Source: Thermoplasmata archaeon
Lineage (GTDB): Archaea > Thermoplasmatota > Thermoplasmata > Lutacidiplasmatales > UBA184
Reading direction: 5' to 3'
Assembly (NCBI GenBank): GCA_021817245.1
Contig: JAKAVQ010000001.1
Coordinates: 148,265-212,264 of the forward strand
Length of the DNA stretch: 64,000 nt
Part shown: positions 42,388-51,878 of the stretch, piece after piece
Layout: every line of letters starts with the position of its first letter
Position numbering within the stretch: the first letter of the stretch is position 1
The notes under the pieces: generated by a model
What the model saw: only the letters and a program-made list of their open reading frames with translations
What the model was told of the DNA's origin: nothing
Databases searched by the model: none
Position numbers and translations under genes: made by a program

Positions 42388-42905
42388 ACGAAACCCCCCC
42401 CGCAGCCCCACGCCGGCATCAGCTCGGAGGCGACCGCTCCTTGGGCTTCGTGGTCCTCTCGGTCTCCGACACCCACACCGAGGACGACGACCCTTCCGGC
42501 CACCTCGCGCGCCACCTGCTCACCGGGGGCGGTCACCGGGTCCTCCACTACGCCCTGGTCGCGAACTCGGTCGCCGATGTACGGGAGAAGCTCGAGCCCT
42601 GGCTCGCCGACACCGCGGTCGAATGCGCCGTCACCGTCGGGGGCACGGGGGTCAGCTCCCGCGATCTTACGGTCAACGCCCTCGAGATCATGGGCGGGAG
42701 AAAGCTCGAAGGATTCGGCGAGCTCTATCGCTCGCTCAGCTTCCAGGAGGTCGGTCCGCTCGCCCTGATCAGCCGAGCGGCGCTCTACCTGCTCTCCGGT
42801 AAGCCCGTCTTTGCGCTGCCGGGGAGCGAACGCGCGGTCCGCACGGCCCTCGAGAAGCTGATCCTCCCGTCCTCGATCCACCTGATCGAGGAGCTCGAAC
42901 GATAG
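42384..42905 (+). CDS. moaB: Molybdopterin adenylyltransferase MoaB/MogA family
   Basis: 173 residues. Adenylates molybdopterin before metal insertion. The fold signatures are FVVLSVSDTHTEDDD, AVTVGGTGVSSRDLTVNAL (the TGGTG/D-T-T-like nucleotide loop) and KPVFALPGSERAVRTALEKLILP. It overlaps moaC by 4 bp, a two-gene cofactor operon. The two genes indicate that Mo or W enzymes exist elsewhere in the genome. Confidence 0.92.
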   Translation: MNETPPAAPRRHQLGGDRSLGFVVLSVSDTHTEDDDPSGHLARHLLTGGGHRVLHYALVANSVADVREKLEPWLADTAVECAVTVGGTGVSSRDLTVNALEIMGGRKLEGFGELYRSLSFQEVGPLALISRAALYLLSGKPVFALPGSERAVRTALEKLILPSSIHLIEELER

Positions 42906-42935
42906 CGCCCGGCCGGGCCGGTCCGGCACCGCGGC

Positions 42936-43742
42936 CTAGCGGTGCATCACGAGGGCCCCCATCGGGGGGGGGCCGGGGTCGAGCAGCTGGAGAGGCAGGC
43001 CTTGCAGTCGACAGAAGTCGGTCCACGCCGGGTTCGCGTCGATGTGGTGCGCGAGCAGGATCCCGTGCTCGCCCAGCGCCTCCCACGCGGCCCGGAGCTC
43101 GAAGCGGGCGCGGGCCGCGTCCGGCCCGTTATCGTAGAGGAAGAGGTCGACGCCGCGCGCCGCGCTGAGCAGCTCGCGCAGTCGGTCCTCGGTGTTCCCG
43201 AGCGCGAGGGTCCAGCGATCCCTCAGCGCCGGCGCAACGAATTGCCCGACCCCGACCTCGCGCACTCCGGCGGCCCGCCCGGCGACCGGTCCGGGACCGA
43301 GGGAGGTAAGCTCCCCGATGCCGTTCGCATGGAGAGCGCCGAGCATCCAGGCGGTCGAGTAGCCGGGCCGTACGCCCGTCTCGATGACGCGGCGGGGTCG
43401 CGCGGCCCGCACGATGAGGTAGAGCAGGGCCCCTTGGGGCAACTCACGGGTGAACGCCACCCCGGCGCCCCGCTGAAGCAATAGGTCCGGAAGCGCGCTC
43501 TCCTTGAGCTCCCGCCGATACTGCTGGAGCTCTGTCGGGGAAGCTCCGGTGAGTTGAGCGATCCGGTCGAGCGATGCCTGACGAAAGAACAGCATCCGGT
43601 GTCGTATATCCTTGCGGGCCGCCGGCGACAGCACGGTTCCGCGGCGACTTCCCCGATCGACGTACGGGACCGCGTCCCCGCTCAACGCGCCCAGCTCCGC
43701 ACGGGAGGTGGGGGAAGCCCCCGCACGAGAAAGAATCGGCAC
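42936..43742 (-). CDS. Class I SAM-dependent methyltransferase-like protein
   Basis: 268 residues from GTG 43742. A helical N-terminal region (FFRQASLDRIAQLTGASPTELQQYRREL) precedes a Rossmann methyltransferase core with VIETGVRPGYSTAWMLGAL as the SAM-binding loop, LFLYDNGPDA, and a typical LGEHGILLAHHIDANPAW end. This resembles the Methyltransf_24 / O-methyltransferase group. Substrate unknown. A TATA-like CTTAGTAG lies 22-29 bp upstream. Confidence 0.78.
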   Translation of the reverse strand: MPILSRAGASPTSRAELGALSGDAVPYVDRGSRRGTVLSPAARKDIRHRMLFFRQASLDRIAQLTGASPTELQQYRRELKESALPDLLLQRGAGVAFTRELPQGALLYLIVRAARPRRVIETGVRPGYSTAWMLGALHANGIGELTSLGPGPVAGRAAGVREVGVGQFVAPALRDRWTLALGNTEDRLRELLSAARGVDLFLYDNGPDAARARFELRAAWEALGEHGILLAHHIDANPAWTDFCRLQGLPLQLLDPGPPPMGALVMHR

Positions 43743-43864
43743 GGACGAAGTAAGGGCCGTTCGCTACTAAGTCTTTCCCAGAGCTTCCCGGATTCGGGCC
43801 CGACCGCACCCGGGGGACGCGAACGCACCTCGGCGTCCCCCGGTGGTTAGGGCGTCAGCGAGCC

Positions 43865-43874
43865 GATTTATATT
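43865..43874 (+). promoter_or_regulatory. TATA box of thioredoxin gene
   Basis: GATTTATATT 33-42 bp before the ATG. The leader of about 15 nt contains GTGGAG, so the gene is not leaderless. Confidence 0.55.
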
Positions 43875-43906
43875 GACGGCATCTCATCGAGTCGAGTGGA
43901 GTCTCC

Positions 43907-44224
43907 ATGCCCGTTCAAGAGATCGGTAGCGCCAGCTTCGACAAGTTCGCCCAGGACAACAGCGCGGTGGTCATCGACGTCTGGGCACCGTGGTGCGGTC
44001 CGTGCCGGATGGTCTCACCGGTCGTCGAGCGATTGAGCGACAAGTACAAGGGAAAGGTCGCCTTCGGAAAGATGAACTCCGACGACAACGGCGAGAAGGC
44101 CGGCGCCCTCGGGATCATGAGCATCCCCACCCTCCTGTTCTACAAGCAGGGCAAGCTCGTTGACCGCATCGTGGGAGCCTATCCCGAAGAGGTCATCGAC
44201 GAGCACGTCCGTCGCCTGCTCTGA
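43907..44224 (+). CDS. trxA: Thioredoxin
   Basis: 105 residues. Active site WCGPC (29-33) and cis-Pro segment MSIPTLLFY. Canonical length and fold for a general protein disulfide reductant. No thioredoxin reductase nearby. Single gene with a strong promoter, consistent with abundant expression. Confidence 0.95.
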   Translation: MPVQEIGSASFDKFAQDNSAVVIDVWAPWCGPCRMVSPVVERLSDKYKGKVAFGKMNSDDNGEKAGALGIMSIPTLLFYKQGKLVDRIVGAYPEEVIDEHVRRLL

Positions 44225-44328
44225 CTCTCCCGCCCGGGGCACGGGCGCCGGCGCCTGAGGGCGCCCGGCGCGGCGGCCGGGAGCGGCCCGGATCCCGTCG
44301 TTAGCGCGTTCCTCCGGAGGGTGCGGGC

Positions 44329-45636
44329 GTGAGCGACCCCTCGACGCCGGCCTCGTCGGCCGATGTGCAGCTGGCGCGCTACTCGTTCCAGCGTAAGCTG
44401 GACGAGATCGGCGCCACGAAAGGTCGCGCGACGGAGTTGATCTCTCTCTACGTCTCGCCGGGAAAGCAGATCTCGGACGTCATCGCCTACCTCCGTAACG
44501 AGTACGCCCAGAGCTCGAACATCAAGAGCCGGACGACCCGCAAGAACGTGATGTGGGCGATCGAGTCGCTGATGGGGCGCGTGCGGCAGTTCCGGGAACC
44601 CCCGACGAACGGGGTCGCCTTCTTCGTCGGCAACAAGGCCATCGGTGCGGACAAGTCCGAGCCGGTGACGTACATCGTGGAGCCTCCGGAGCCGCTCAAC
44701 ACGTACCTCTACCGCTGCGACTCGTCGTTCTTCCTGGACCCGCTCCTCGCGATGATCCACGAGCCGGACACGTACGGACTCATCGTGATGGACCGGGCCG
44801 AGGTCACCCTGGGCCTCCTCCGGGGCAAGCGGATCGAGGTCCTACGGAACCGTCAGTCGCTCGTCCCGAGCAAGCACGGACGCGGGGGGCAGTCGGCGCA
44901 CCGCTTCGAGCGGATGATCGAGCATGCCGCCCACGAGTTCTTCGTGAAGATCGCGGAGATGTCGACGGAGCTCTATCTCCCCCGGAAGGAACAGCTGAGG
45001 GGGATCCTGATCGGAGGTCCCGGTGCGACGAAGGAGTACTTCTACCACGAAGGCTTCCTCCAGTACGAGCTCCAGCAGAAGGTCGTGCTCCCCCTGTTCG
45101 ACACGGGCTACACGGACGAGTACGGGCTGAAGGAGCTCGTCGAGAAGGCGACCCAGACGCTCCATGGCCTCGAGGTCACGGAAGAGAAGAAGCTCATCCA
45201 GCGGCTTCTGGCCGAGATCCGGAAAGCCGAGAGCGGGCTCGCGGCCTACGGGCCGGTGGACGTCAACCACGCGCTCGAGATCGGGGCGGTCGCCACGCTC
45301 CTGATCTCCGAAGGGCTCCGTCAACAGCGCGTGACGTTCCGGTGTACCTCGTGCGGCCACGAGTTCGTGCGGACCCTGCCCGACAAGGAGATCGACGTGG
45401 TCCTGGATGGGCCCTGCCCTCAGTGCCGCCAGCGCTCGCTGACGGAAGCGACGTCGGAGGACTTCGTGGAGAGCCTCTTCCGGCGGGCCGCAGAGTCGGG
45501 GGCCGAGGCCCGTCTGATCTCGACCGAGAGCGAGGAGGGGGAGATGCTCCAGCGGGCCTTCGGGGGTATCGCGGCGCTGCTCCGCTACCCGGTCGTCTCT
45601 CCCACGATGGCTGCGCGCGCTCGGAGCTCCAGCTAG
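44329..45636 (+). CDS. prf1: Peptide chain release factor aRF1
   Basis: 435 residues from GTG 44329. Recognises all three stop codons and triggers peptidyl-tRNA hydrolysis. NIKS (64-67) is in the stop-codon domain and GGQ (186-188) in GRGGQSAHRF in the catalytic domain. Domain 3 carries a CxxC pair of zinc ligands (CTSCG ... CPQC), as in archaeal aRF1. Length is as expected (about 410-440). Confidence 0.96.
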   Translation: MSDPSTPASSADVQLARYSFQRKLDEIGATKGRATELISLYVSPGKQISDVIAYLRNEYAQSSNIKSRTTRKNVMWAIESLMGRVRQFREPPTNGVAFFVGNKAIGADKSEPVTYIVEPPEPLNTYLYRCDSSFFLDPLLAMIHEPDTYGLIVMDRAEVTLGLLRGKRIEVLRNRQSLVPSKHGRGGQSAHRFERMIEHAAHEFFVKIAEMSTELYLPRKEQLRGILIGGPGATKEYFYHEGFLQYELQQKVVLPLFDTGYTDEYGLKELVEKATQTLHGLEVTEEKKLIQRLLAEIRKAESGLAAYGPVDVNHALEIGAVATLLISEGLRQQRVTFRCTSCGHEFVRTLPDKEIDVVLDGPCPQCRQRSLTEATSEDFVESLFRRAAESGAEARLISTESEEGEMLQRAFGGIAALLRYPVVSPTMAARARSSS

Positions 45637-45679
45637 CGACGGCGCCGAACCCCCGGGGAGTCTCTCTTCCCGGTTTCCG

Positions 45680-47149
45680 TCACCAGAGATGGTCGAGAGG
45701 GTCCTCTTCGGTCGCCGGTCCGGGGGTGGGTTCTGGACCCCCCGAACCCGGGCCGTCGGTGCCCTTTCCGACGGCGCCGGGCGGATAGAGGCGGGCGTTC
45801 GGGTATGCGGGCGGAGGAAGTCGGCGGCGCTCGTGGACGATGACAACCGCCGCGGCCGACACGACCGCGATCACGGCTCCGATCGAGATCGCCGTGGAGA
45901 GCAGGGACCGCAGCTCCACGTGCCCCGGTAGGTTCGGACACTGGCTTCCCGAGATCAGGCAGTCGTTGGCCGACTGGGCCTGGTCGACGGGTTGGGGCAC
46001 GCCCTGGATCGAGCTGTTCGTGACCGGGTTCGGCAGGGCGGTCGCCGAGGGCGTGAGCCCGCCGCCCGAGATCACGCCATCGGCCGGATTCAGCGCGGCG
46101 GCGGTGTAGAGCCAGCTTGATGCCGCGACCCCGAAGTGGCCGTCGGCGGTCGGCTTCGCATCGAGCGTCGACATCTGGGCCATCGCCTCGCCGCTCTCGT
46201 TGCTCGCCCAAGGCTCGCTCTCACCGCCGAACAGGTTCGCCTCGGCGGGAATGAAGACAAAGCCCTCCCCGACCGCGAACGGTCCGGTCACCCCGATCTC
46301 GAGCGCCGGGTAGCTCGTGCCTCCGAAGGATATCGTCGAGGCTGGGGAGTAACTGCCCCGGAGCGACACGTTGCCCGAGGGGGCCATCGAGAGGCTTCCC
46401 TGGTCGGGACCGATGACGATGTTCGAGTTCGCGGTGCCGCCCGTCGCGGCGTAGTAGTAGGAGAAGGTGATCGTGGCGTTGGCGGCGAACGCGCTCGTCG
46501 CAGACCAGTTCTGCGCGGAGGTCCCGAGCGAGAGGGGGAGAAGATCGAGCGCAGGGGCGAAGGCGACGCTCGCGGATCCGCGGAGATCGGCCGCGAGGTA
46601 GCGCTCGCGGACGGTCGGCACGCCTTGGCTCCCCGGAAGCGCCGCGAGAAAGCTGTGCGCGCTCTCCGAGACATTCGCGTGGAGGTAGGAGGTGGAGTTC
46701 GTGATCGCGAGCGCGGGCACGATGCCGGAGGCCTCGGTGATCTTCCCGCTCGTGGTGAAATTGATGAACGAACGGCTCGACTCCCACTCGCGGAAGTTGA
46801 GCCCCGACGAGGAGGTCGGAGATTTGCACGAGGGCGTGCAGAATTCCACGGCGAAGGAGGCTCCTACGGTACGGTTCACGGTCAGTTCGAAGCCCGACGA
46901 CGTGTTCTGCTGACTGAGGACCACCGAGTAGCCAATCGTCGCGTTGCCCTCGTAGACCCACCCGCCGGGCGCGAGCGCGGGACCGACCGGGATCGATTTC
47001 ACGAACCCATAGGCCCAGCTCCCCGTGGCGCTGCCCGTGGCGGTCGCGGGGGCCGCCCCGGCCAGCGAACTCGTCCCAAGGACAAACACCATGAACCCGG
47101 CGAGGGCTACCGAACCGACCACCGTGCCGACTCCCGACCTCCGCTGCAT
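45680..47149 (-). CDS. Secreted surface protein with C-terminal membrane anchor
   Basis: 489 residues. N-terminal signal peptide (VVGSVALAGFMVFVLGTSSLAGAAPA) and an ectodomain rich in Ser/Thr/Ala with numerous N-x-S/T sites. One Cys pair (CTPSC) lies near the N-terminus and another (CLISGSQC) before the C-terminal helix (AISIGAVIAVVSAAAVVIV). A basic, Pro-rich cytoplasmic tail ends the protein. No domain recognised. It is divergently transcribed from a helix-turn-helix regulator 132 bp away; its CTTAAG element is near 47204-47209. Confidence 0.7.
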   Translation of the reverse strand: MQRRSGVGTVVGSVALAGFMVFVLGTSSLAGAAPATATGSATGSWAYGFVKSIPVGPALAPGGWVYEGNATIGYSVVLSQQNTSSGFELTVNRTVGASFAVEFCTPSCKSPTSSSGLNFREWESSRSFINFTTSGKITEASGIVPALAITNSTSYLHANVSESAHSFLAALPGSQGVPTVRERYLAADLRGSASVAFAPALDLLPLSLGTSAQNWSATSAFAANATITFSYYYAATGGTANSNIVIGPDQGSLSMAPSGNVSLRGSYSPASTISFGGTSYPALEIGVTGPFAVGEGFVFIPAEANLFGGESEPWASNESGEAMAQMSTLDAKPTADGHFGVAASSWLYTAAALNPADGVISGGGLTPSATALPNPVTNSSIQGVPQPVDQAQSANDCLISGSQCPNLPGHVELRSLLSTAISIGAVIAVVSAAAVVIVHERRRLPPPAYPNARLYPPGAVGKGTDGPGSGGPEPTPGPATEEDPLDHLW

Positions 47150-47281
47150 TGCTACCCTCACCGCGCGCTGGCGGTATCGAGAGATATCGATGCGACCCCC
47201 CGTTCTTAAGCGAAAGTTCCGACCCCCCTCGCTCGGGTTGGACCCCGTGCTACATCGTCGCATGGAGGGGGGCGAACCCCG

Positions 47282-48343
47282 ATGCGCGCGCTGACGGAAT
47301 CCGAAGCCCGGGTCATTGCGGTCCTGCTCGCCGCTCGACCGGATTCTGAGCGTGATCGGCTGCAGCAGATCGGCGTTCCCCGCTCGACGTATCACGCGGT
47401 GCGTCGACGGGCGTACGAGGAGGGGTGGTTGCGCGATCGCTACATCCCCCATCCGGCGCCTCTGGGACGGCCCTGGGTCACCTTCTGGGTTGCCCGTCCG
47501 TACGCCGATCGGCTCGAGCGGTTCGTCGAGGTGGTCTCCGCCGATCCGGGCAACGTGTTCCTGTGGTCCGGTGCGCAGGTCTCTCTCGCGGTGTTCTTTC
47601 ACGCGAACCCCGAGGAAGCCCGGCGCGCGGTCGACCGGATCACTCTGGAGCGCCTCGGCCCCGTCCCGATCTCGGTCTCCGTGAACGCCGATGGGCCGGC
47701 GGTTCCGGTCTACTTCGACTTCGAAGGCCTCTGGTCCCACCTGGCCGGGCTCGAAGGGACCCTCGCGTACCCCCACGGTCTCGGCGGGGGGAGTGAGGAG
47801 GAGCCTGAGGAGGGAACGACGAGGACCACGCCCCACCAGCTCTGGGCGATCGGAGAGCTCTTACGCCGTCCGTTCGCGACGGTCGAGCAGGGCCGGGGCA
47901 GTCATCTCGTGGGCCCGTTCGGTCTCCCGTTCTCCCAACGCAAGATGCTGGCGCGCGGGTGGGTCACCCACCGGACGCTCCTCGACCCGTCTCGGCTTCC
48001 CCCGTTCCAAGGGAAGGCGGCGGACCAGGTGGTGTTGCTCTCCGGAACGCCCCGACCGGATCGACGGCCCGAAACGCTCTTCGCCACGCTCACCCGCGAG
48101 TCGAGGGTGTATCCGTTCCTGTTCACGGTCGGAGAGGAGCGATGGTTACTCGGGGCGCTCGGTGCCTCCGCGCCCTCGTCCGAGCCGAGAACGGATCGGC
48201 GCCCCGTGCTTCCGACGCTGCGCGAGTACCTCGAGGGGATCGAGATCATCCAGGCACCCGCGTCCGAGTTCACCCTTCCGGTCGACCACCGCTACGACCG
48301 GCTCCTCGAGAGCCCGCGAAGCTCCTCCGTCACGAAGCCCTGA
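47282..48343 (+). CDS. Helix-turn-helix (Lrp/winged-helix-like) transcriptional regulator
   Basis: 353 residues. The N-terminal HTH resembles the Lrp/AsnC head (SEARVIAVLLAAR ... GVPRSTYHAVRRRAYEEGWLRDRYIP). Two mixed alpha/beta regions follow, the first (PWVTFWVARPYADRLERFVEVV ... LAVFFHANPEEARRAV) resembling a sensory alpha/beta domain. ATG preceded by GGAGGGGGG. Divergent from the surface-protein gene at 45680-47149, which it may control. The tRNA-Arg gene follows 25 bp downstream. Confidence 0.72.
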   Translation: MRALTESEARVIAVLLAARPDSERDRLQQIGVPRSTYHAVRRRAYEEGWLRDRYIPHPAPLGRPWVTFWVARPYADRLERFVEVVSADPGNVFLWSGAQVSLAVFFHANPEEARRAVDRITLERLGPVPISVSVNADGPAVPVYFDFEGLWSHLAGLEGTLAYPHGLGGGSEEEPEEGTTRTTPHQLWAIGELLRRPFATVEQGRGSHLVGPFGLPFSQRKMLARGWVTHRTLLDPSRLPPFQGKAADQVVLLSGTPRPDRRPETLFATLTRESRVYPFLFTVGEERWLLGALGASAPSSEPRTDRRPVLPTLREYLEGIEIIQAPASEFTLPVDHRYDRLLESPRSSSVTKP

Positions 48344-48368
48344 TATGTTCTCATCGGACCTTGTCGAG

Positions 48369-48443
48369 GGGCGCGTAGCCTAGCCTGGATAGGGCACCGG
48401 GTTCCTAACCCGGCGGTCGAGGGTTCAAATCCCTCCGCGCCCG
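48369..48443 (+). tRNA. tRNA-Arg (anticodon CCT)
   Basis: Cloverleaf read by eye. Acceptor GGGCGCG pairs with CGCGCCC (48436-48442). Anticodon stem CCGGG/CCCGG has loop TTCCTAA, placing the anticodon CCT at 48404-48406. T stem GAGGG/CCCTC has loop TTCAAAT. Discriminator base G, no encoded CCA and no intron. Decodes AGG. Confidence 0.95.
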
Positions 48444-48722
48444 CGTCTCTTGTTCCGTCCGTGCAATCCCTTCTCTCGCAGCGCTGGTTGCGAGGCCGGG
48501 GTACGACGTTCGAGGTCGGCCGGCGGACCCGCGATCTTCCTGCGTGGCCAAAGTCCGGCGAGGAGCCGCAGGAGGGCCTCGCTAAGTTGCGATTGGCGAG
48601 GCGCCCTCGCCGCCGGAAGCGGGCCGAGCTCAACTCGGGCTTCCATTCGGAGGAGTTCGAGTCGGTCGAGGGAAAGCTCCGGAGTCCAGTACTCCGCCAT
48701 TGCCCCCCGATGGTCAGTGAGT

Positions 48723-49637
48723 TCACGGTCGTACCATCCCCCATCGCCTGAGCCGCCGTGGAGGGGGCTTCCGATTGCCCACCTCGCGCACTGTCCCCAG
48801 TACGCGTCCCACGCCGATGAATAGGAGGTCGAGGAGGGTCTCGAAGCGCAGCAGTTCCTCGCGGAGCGTCAGTCCGCCGGGCCCTTGCCGCCCCTCACTC
48901 GTGGAGAGGAGCCGCAGGACCGTCCACTCGTTCTCGAGCACCAGCGCAACGCCAAGGTAGAGGCGGCCGATCTGGACGCCGACCCTCTCGGCGCCGTGTA
49001 GGGCAGCCCGCAGCGCCTCGACCAGTCGTACTCGGTGGTCGAGGTAGTGGGCGGCGACCGTGAAGCGGAAGCCGCGATGGATGATGTCGAGGGTGACGTA
49101 CCGATAGGCGCGGTGCGTGCCCCGCTCCTCTTTCGTCTTCCCGAACTGCGGGTGCTTCGGGTCGATCGCTTCGCCGTAGTAGGGGGTCTCGTGGAAGTCG
49201 TCAGCGACATCGACGGGGTGGGGTGGAAGGTAGGGACGACCCTGTTCCCGGAGGGCCCGCGTGAGGACGCGCTGGGTCTTCCGTCGAACGAGGTGTTCGA
49301 CGACCCGCTGGGCATGTCGTTCGGAGGGGCCTCGCCGGAATTGGGCGCGGGCTCGAGCGACCGAGGTGTGCCGGCTCGCCGCCCGGAGGATCAGGTTGGC
49401 CACTCGTCGAAGGAGCGACGAGGAGAACCGTCTCTTCGGGAGACTGGCGGTGAGCCGCGGGAGGAGCCAGGTGAGGACCCTTCGGCGTGCCTCCCGAACG
49501 GTCAGGACCCGCGATGGTCTTCGCCGCTCCCGCAGGCGTGAGTATTTCCGTTCGGCCGGGTCTCTCCCCTTGGGCCAAAGCCCGGCTCCGTGGCGAGTGG
49601 TCTTCACACCCGCGCGTCGCGGAGTCTCCCCCTTCAA
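48723..49637 (-). pseudogene. Internally deleted ISH3-like DDE transposase
   Basis: Open frame of up to 304 residues with three recognisable pieces of an archaeal ISH3/IS4-type transposase. The N-terminal helical region (ANLILRAASRHTSVARARAQF, then PSERHAQRVVEHL) comes first. The first catalytic Asp segment DVADDFHETPYYG follows, with THRAYRYVTLDIIHRGFRFTVA after it. The typical C-terminus (IGRLYLGVALVLENEWTVLRLL) is present. The middle with the second Asp and the Glu is missing: the sequence jumps from the second beta strand to the C-terminus, about 150 residues short. The frame is intact but the product could not be catalytic. No clear terminal inverted repeats were found. Confidence 0.6.
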
Positions 49638-49676
49638 GCTCGAGTTCCAGAGGAACCCGGAGTGCCCGGAGACGGG

Positions 49677-49730
49677 CTCAGTTCAGCCGAAGTTCTCTAT
49701 CGGTGGACGCCAGCGCAAGGAATTCGGTCC
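49677..49730 (+). repeat. Imperfect ~54-bp direct repeat, copy A
   Basis: GCTCAGTTCAGCCGAAGTTC and onwards. It resembles copy B at 50199-50253, with roughly three quarters of positions matching by eye. The two flank the small membrane-protein gene at 49819-50097. Confidence 0.4.
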
Positions 49731-49818
49731 CTATGCGTTTTCACGCCAATCAACAACCACCGAGTGATCCGGCCCAGTGCTCGAGTACGAACGCCGCACA
49801 GAGGGCCCAGCGGCGCCC

Positions 49819-50097
49819 TCACACGGTCTTGTTCGCCTTTCGAAGGAGCGACCAGTTTACCCCGGTGAAGATCGCGCCCACGAGAATCAAGACATACCCT
49901 ACTCCGCCGGCAATGAGGATGGTCCATGCCGTCAGAGCCGAAGCTCCGGATGATGCGACCCACGGCGTCAACCAGTAGTAAACAACCTCGAGAACGATGC
50001 CTGCGATCACGAGAGCGAGGCTAACGTGGAAGTCGCGTCGAGTCTTCGTCCAACTCAGATGAATCCGATCGTCTGGGGACGATACCGTGGCTGTCAT
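49819..50097 (-). CDS. Small two-helix membrane protein
   Basis: 92 residues. A charged N-terminus (about 1-24) precedes two hydrophobic helices, FHVSLALVIAGIVLEVVYYWL (about 23-43) and LTAWTILIAGGVGYVLILVGAIF (about 55-77), with a basic tail. No family recognised. The TATA-like GTTTACAA at about 50124-50131 lies 27-34 bp before the ATG, so it is probably an expressed, leaderless gene. Situated between two imperfect direct repeats in the accessory island. Confidence 0.65.
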   Translation of the reverse strand: MTATVSSPDDRIHLSWTKTRRDFHVSLALVIAGIVLEVVYYWLTPWVASSGASALTAWTILIAGGVGYVLILVGAIFTGVNWSLLRKANKTV

Positions 50098-50842
50098 CGA
50101 GCATCCGTTCCCACATCCTCCGTAGACTTGTAAACTCTGTTGACCCCGTCCCCATGGAGATGACCTGATCGCCCAGTGGAAGAGAGGACCCGGAAGTAGG
50201 GTCAGTTCACACGAGGTTCTCTAACGGTGGATGTCGGAGTGCGGGAATCTCGGACCCGCCGGGGCCGGGGCCCGTGGTGTGCCCTTTCGAGTCCTTCAGC
50301 ACCGCACGGCTCCGCTAGGGTCTTACTCGCTACCCCCGCACGTTCGGGCGGTCTACGAGTGAGCGATTCGAAGAGTGGCGAAAGATCCGTTCGCCTCCGG
50401 CCCGGCGTACGAAGCAACGCGACCCTCTCGACCGGCAGCAGTCGTCCCTCCGATCGGGGCAACGAAGGTCGACGGGTTCCGCAGGTTCTACGTCGGCGAT
50501 GGCGACGCCGGGAGGACCGGGGGATCCGGTGATCGCCCGGGTTTCTACCGAAAGCGTTCTCACCTGAGAGTGCGGCATCGCCCCGGCCGAAGAACCGCCG
50601 CCGGATCCCCGGCCAGCTCCGGCGCACCTCGACATCCCGAACCGGCCGAAGCCGATGTTGAGTTTCGTGAGTCAGAGAGAGGTCGAGGGCAGGCGGCGCC
50701 TGCGACCCGTGGATGCTGGCCGATTCCGCCGGGGCGAGTGAGGCGCCCTCGGTGGAAGTTCGGACTCCGGCCGACAGCGCCACGGCCAGTTCGAAGAGTT
50801 CTTCGTGGGCGCCGACTCTCCCGGGGCCGGAGACGACCCGCG
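50098..50842. other. Gene-poor stretch in the accessory island
   Basis: 745 bp. Contains the promoter of the small membrane protein and repeat copy B. Open frames in it have shadow-like, Arg/Ser/Pro-rich translations. No gene identified. Confidence 0.4.
50199..50253 (+). repeat. Imperfect ~54-bp direct repeat, copy B
   Basis: GGGTCAGTTCACACGAGGTT and onwards, similar to 49677-49730. Function unknown; could be element ends or duplicated debris. Confidence 0.4.
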
Positions 50843-51442
50843 GTGGACCTGACCTCCGAGCCGCTCTCGCCGGCCACGTGGCCTGCCTTCGCCCGTCTCG
50901 TGGAGAAGCACAACGGTATCTTTGGCGGATGCTGGTGCATCTCCTTCCAGCTTGAACCGGGCGAGAACAAGCGATGGGCGGGAAGGTATCGCGAACTGAA
51001 GGAGGCCCGCGTCCGCGAGGGCCGGGCGCACGCAGCCCTGGTCTTCGACGGCCCCGACGCCGTAGGTTGGTGTCAGTTCGGACCCACCGATGAGCTCCCG
51101 AACATTCGAAGCCGAAAAGAGTACGAGAGAGGCCGGCCGGAGCCTCCCGACTGGCGCATCACCTGCTTCTTCATCGATCGCGACCGTAGAGGGGAGGGGA
51201 TCGCCGCGTTCGCCCTGCGCGAGGCACTCCGATACATTGCCCGGGCCGGGGGCGGGACGGTCGAGGCTTACCCCGAGGACTACACCGGCGAAAGAACCTC
51301 GAACTCCTTCCTCTGCAGCGGCTCGCTCGGGATGTTCGAAAAGGCCGGGTTCCAGAGGACGCGCAAGATCGCCCTGCGTCGGTGGGTCGCGACACGGAGA
51401 GTCCTCCCGTGGCGTGGGGCGGGGGCGACCAACCGCCCTTAG
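50843..51442 (+). CDS. GNAT-family N-acetyltransferase
   Basis: 199 residues from GTG 50843 (an upstream in-frame extension to 50375 is low-quality sequence and rejected). GNAT features include a conserved Trp/Cys segment FGGCWCISFQLEPGENKRWAG near the N-terminus and CFFIDRDRRGEGIAAFALREAL, with the acetyl-CoA loop RDRRGEGIA. GSLGMFEKAGFQRTRK is the typical C-terminal element. Similar proteins acetylate small molecules or antibiotics; the substrate is unknown. Confidence 0.82.
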   Translation: MDLTSEPLSPATWPAFARLVEKHNGIFGGCWCISFQLEPGENKRWAGRYRELKEARVREGRAHAALVFDGPDAVGWCQFGPTDELPNIRSRKEYERGRPEPPDWRITCFFIDRDRRGEGIAAFALREALRYIARAGGGTVEAYPEDYTGERTSNSFLCSGSLGMFEKAGFQRTRKIALRRWVATRRVLPWRGAGATNRP

Positions 51443-51878
51443 CCGCTCTGTCGCAATGTCTCCCCCGGGGTCCCGTGACGGGGGATCGGCTCCCGAGGTG
51501 AGCCGAGAGCCCGGTGGCTCCAGCCGGCCACTCTTGATGATGCGGTCTCTTGCCCGGAGGGAGGCCCTCGAATCGGAAGCATCTTCCGCGCGCAAGGCCC
51601 CATCGCCGACGGCTTCGGTATCATGGGTCCCGCGTGCTCCTAGCCGATGGTCTCCTCGGTCCGGCCGACTGAAGGGGCGGTCACGAGAAGGGGACTCCCT
51701 CATTTGGACGGGATCCCCCGCCGGTTCGCCATGGCGGAACTGGTCAGCGGGATTCATCGACGGCGCGAGGTTCCCTCCACTCCACGTCGAGGCTCCGGGG
51801 CTCGACGAACGTCCCGCAGTGAGTTCGGGCTGCCCGCAGGCATTTTCTACGCGCGGGCCTCGCTCTTTCGGGTGGGAC
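51443..51878. other. Intergenic stretch before the ChrB-like gene
   Basis: 436 bp with no recognised gene. The ribosome binding site GGTGGGA of the next gene is at its end. Confidence 0.4.

Noticed and set aside
49261..49767. Plus-strand open frame across the transposase region
   Set aside because: Low-complexity Arg/Ser translation; the minus strand carries the transposase motifs.
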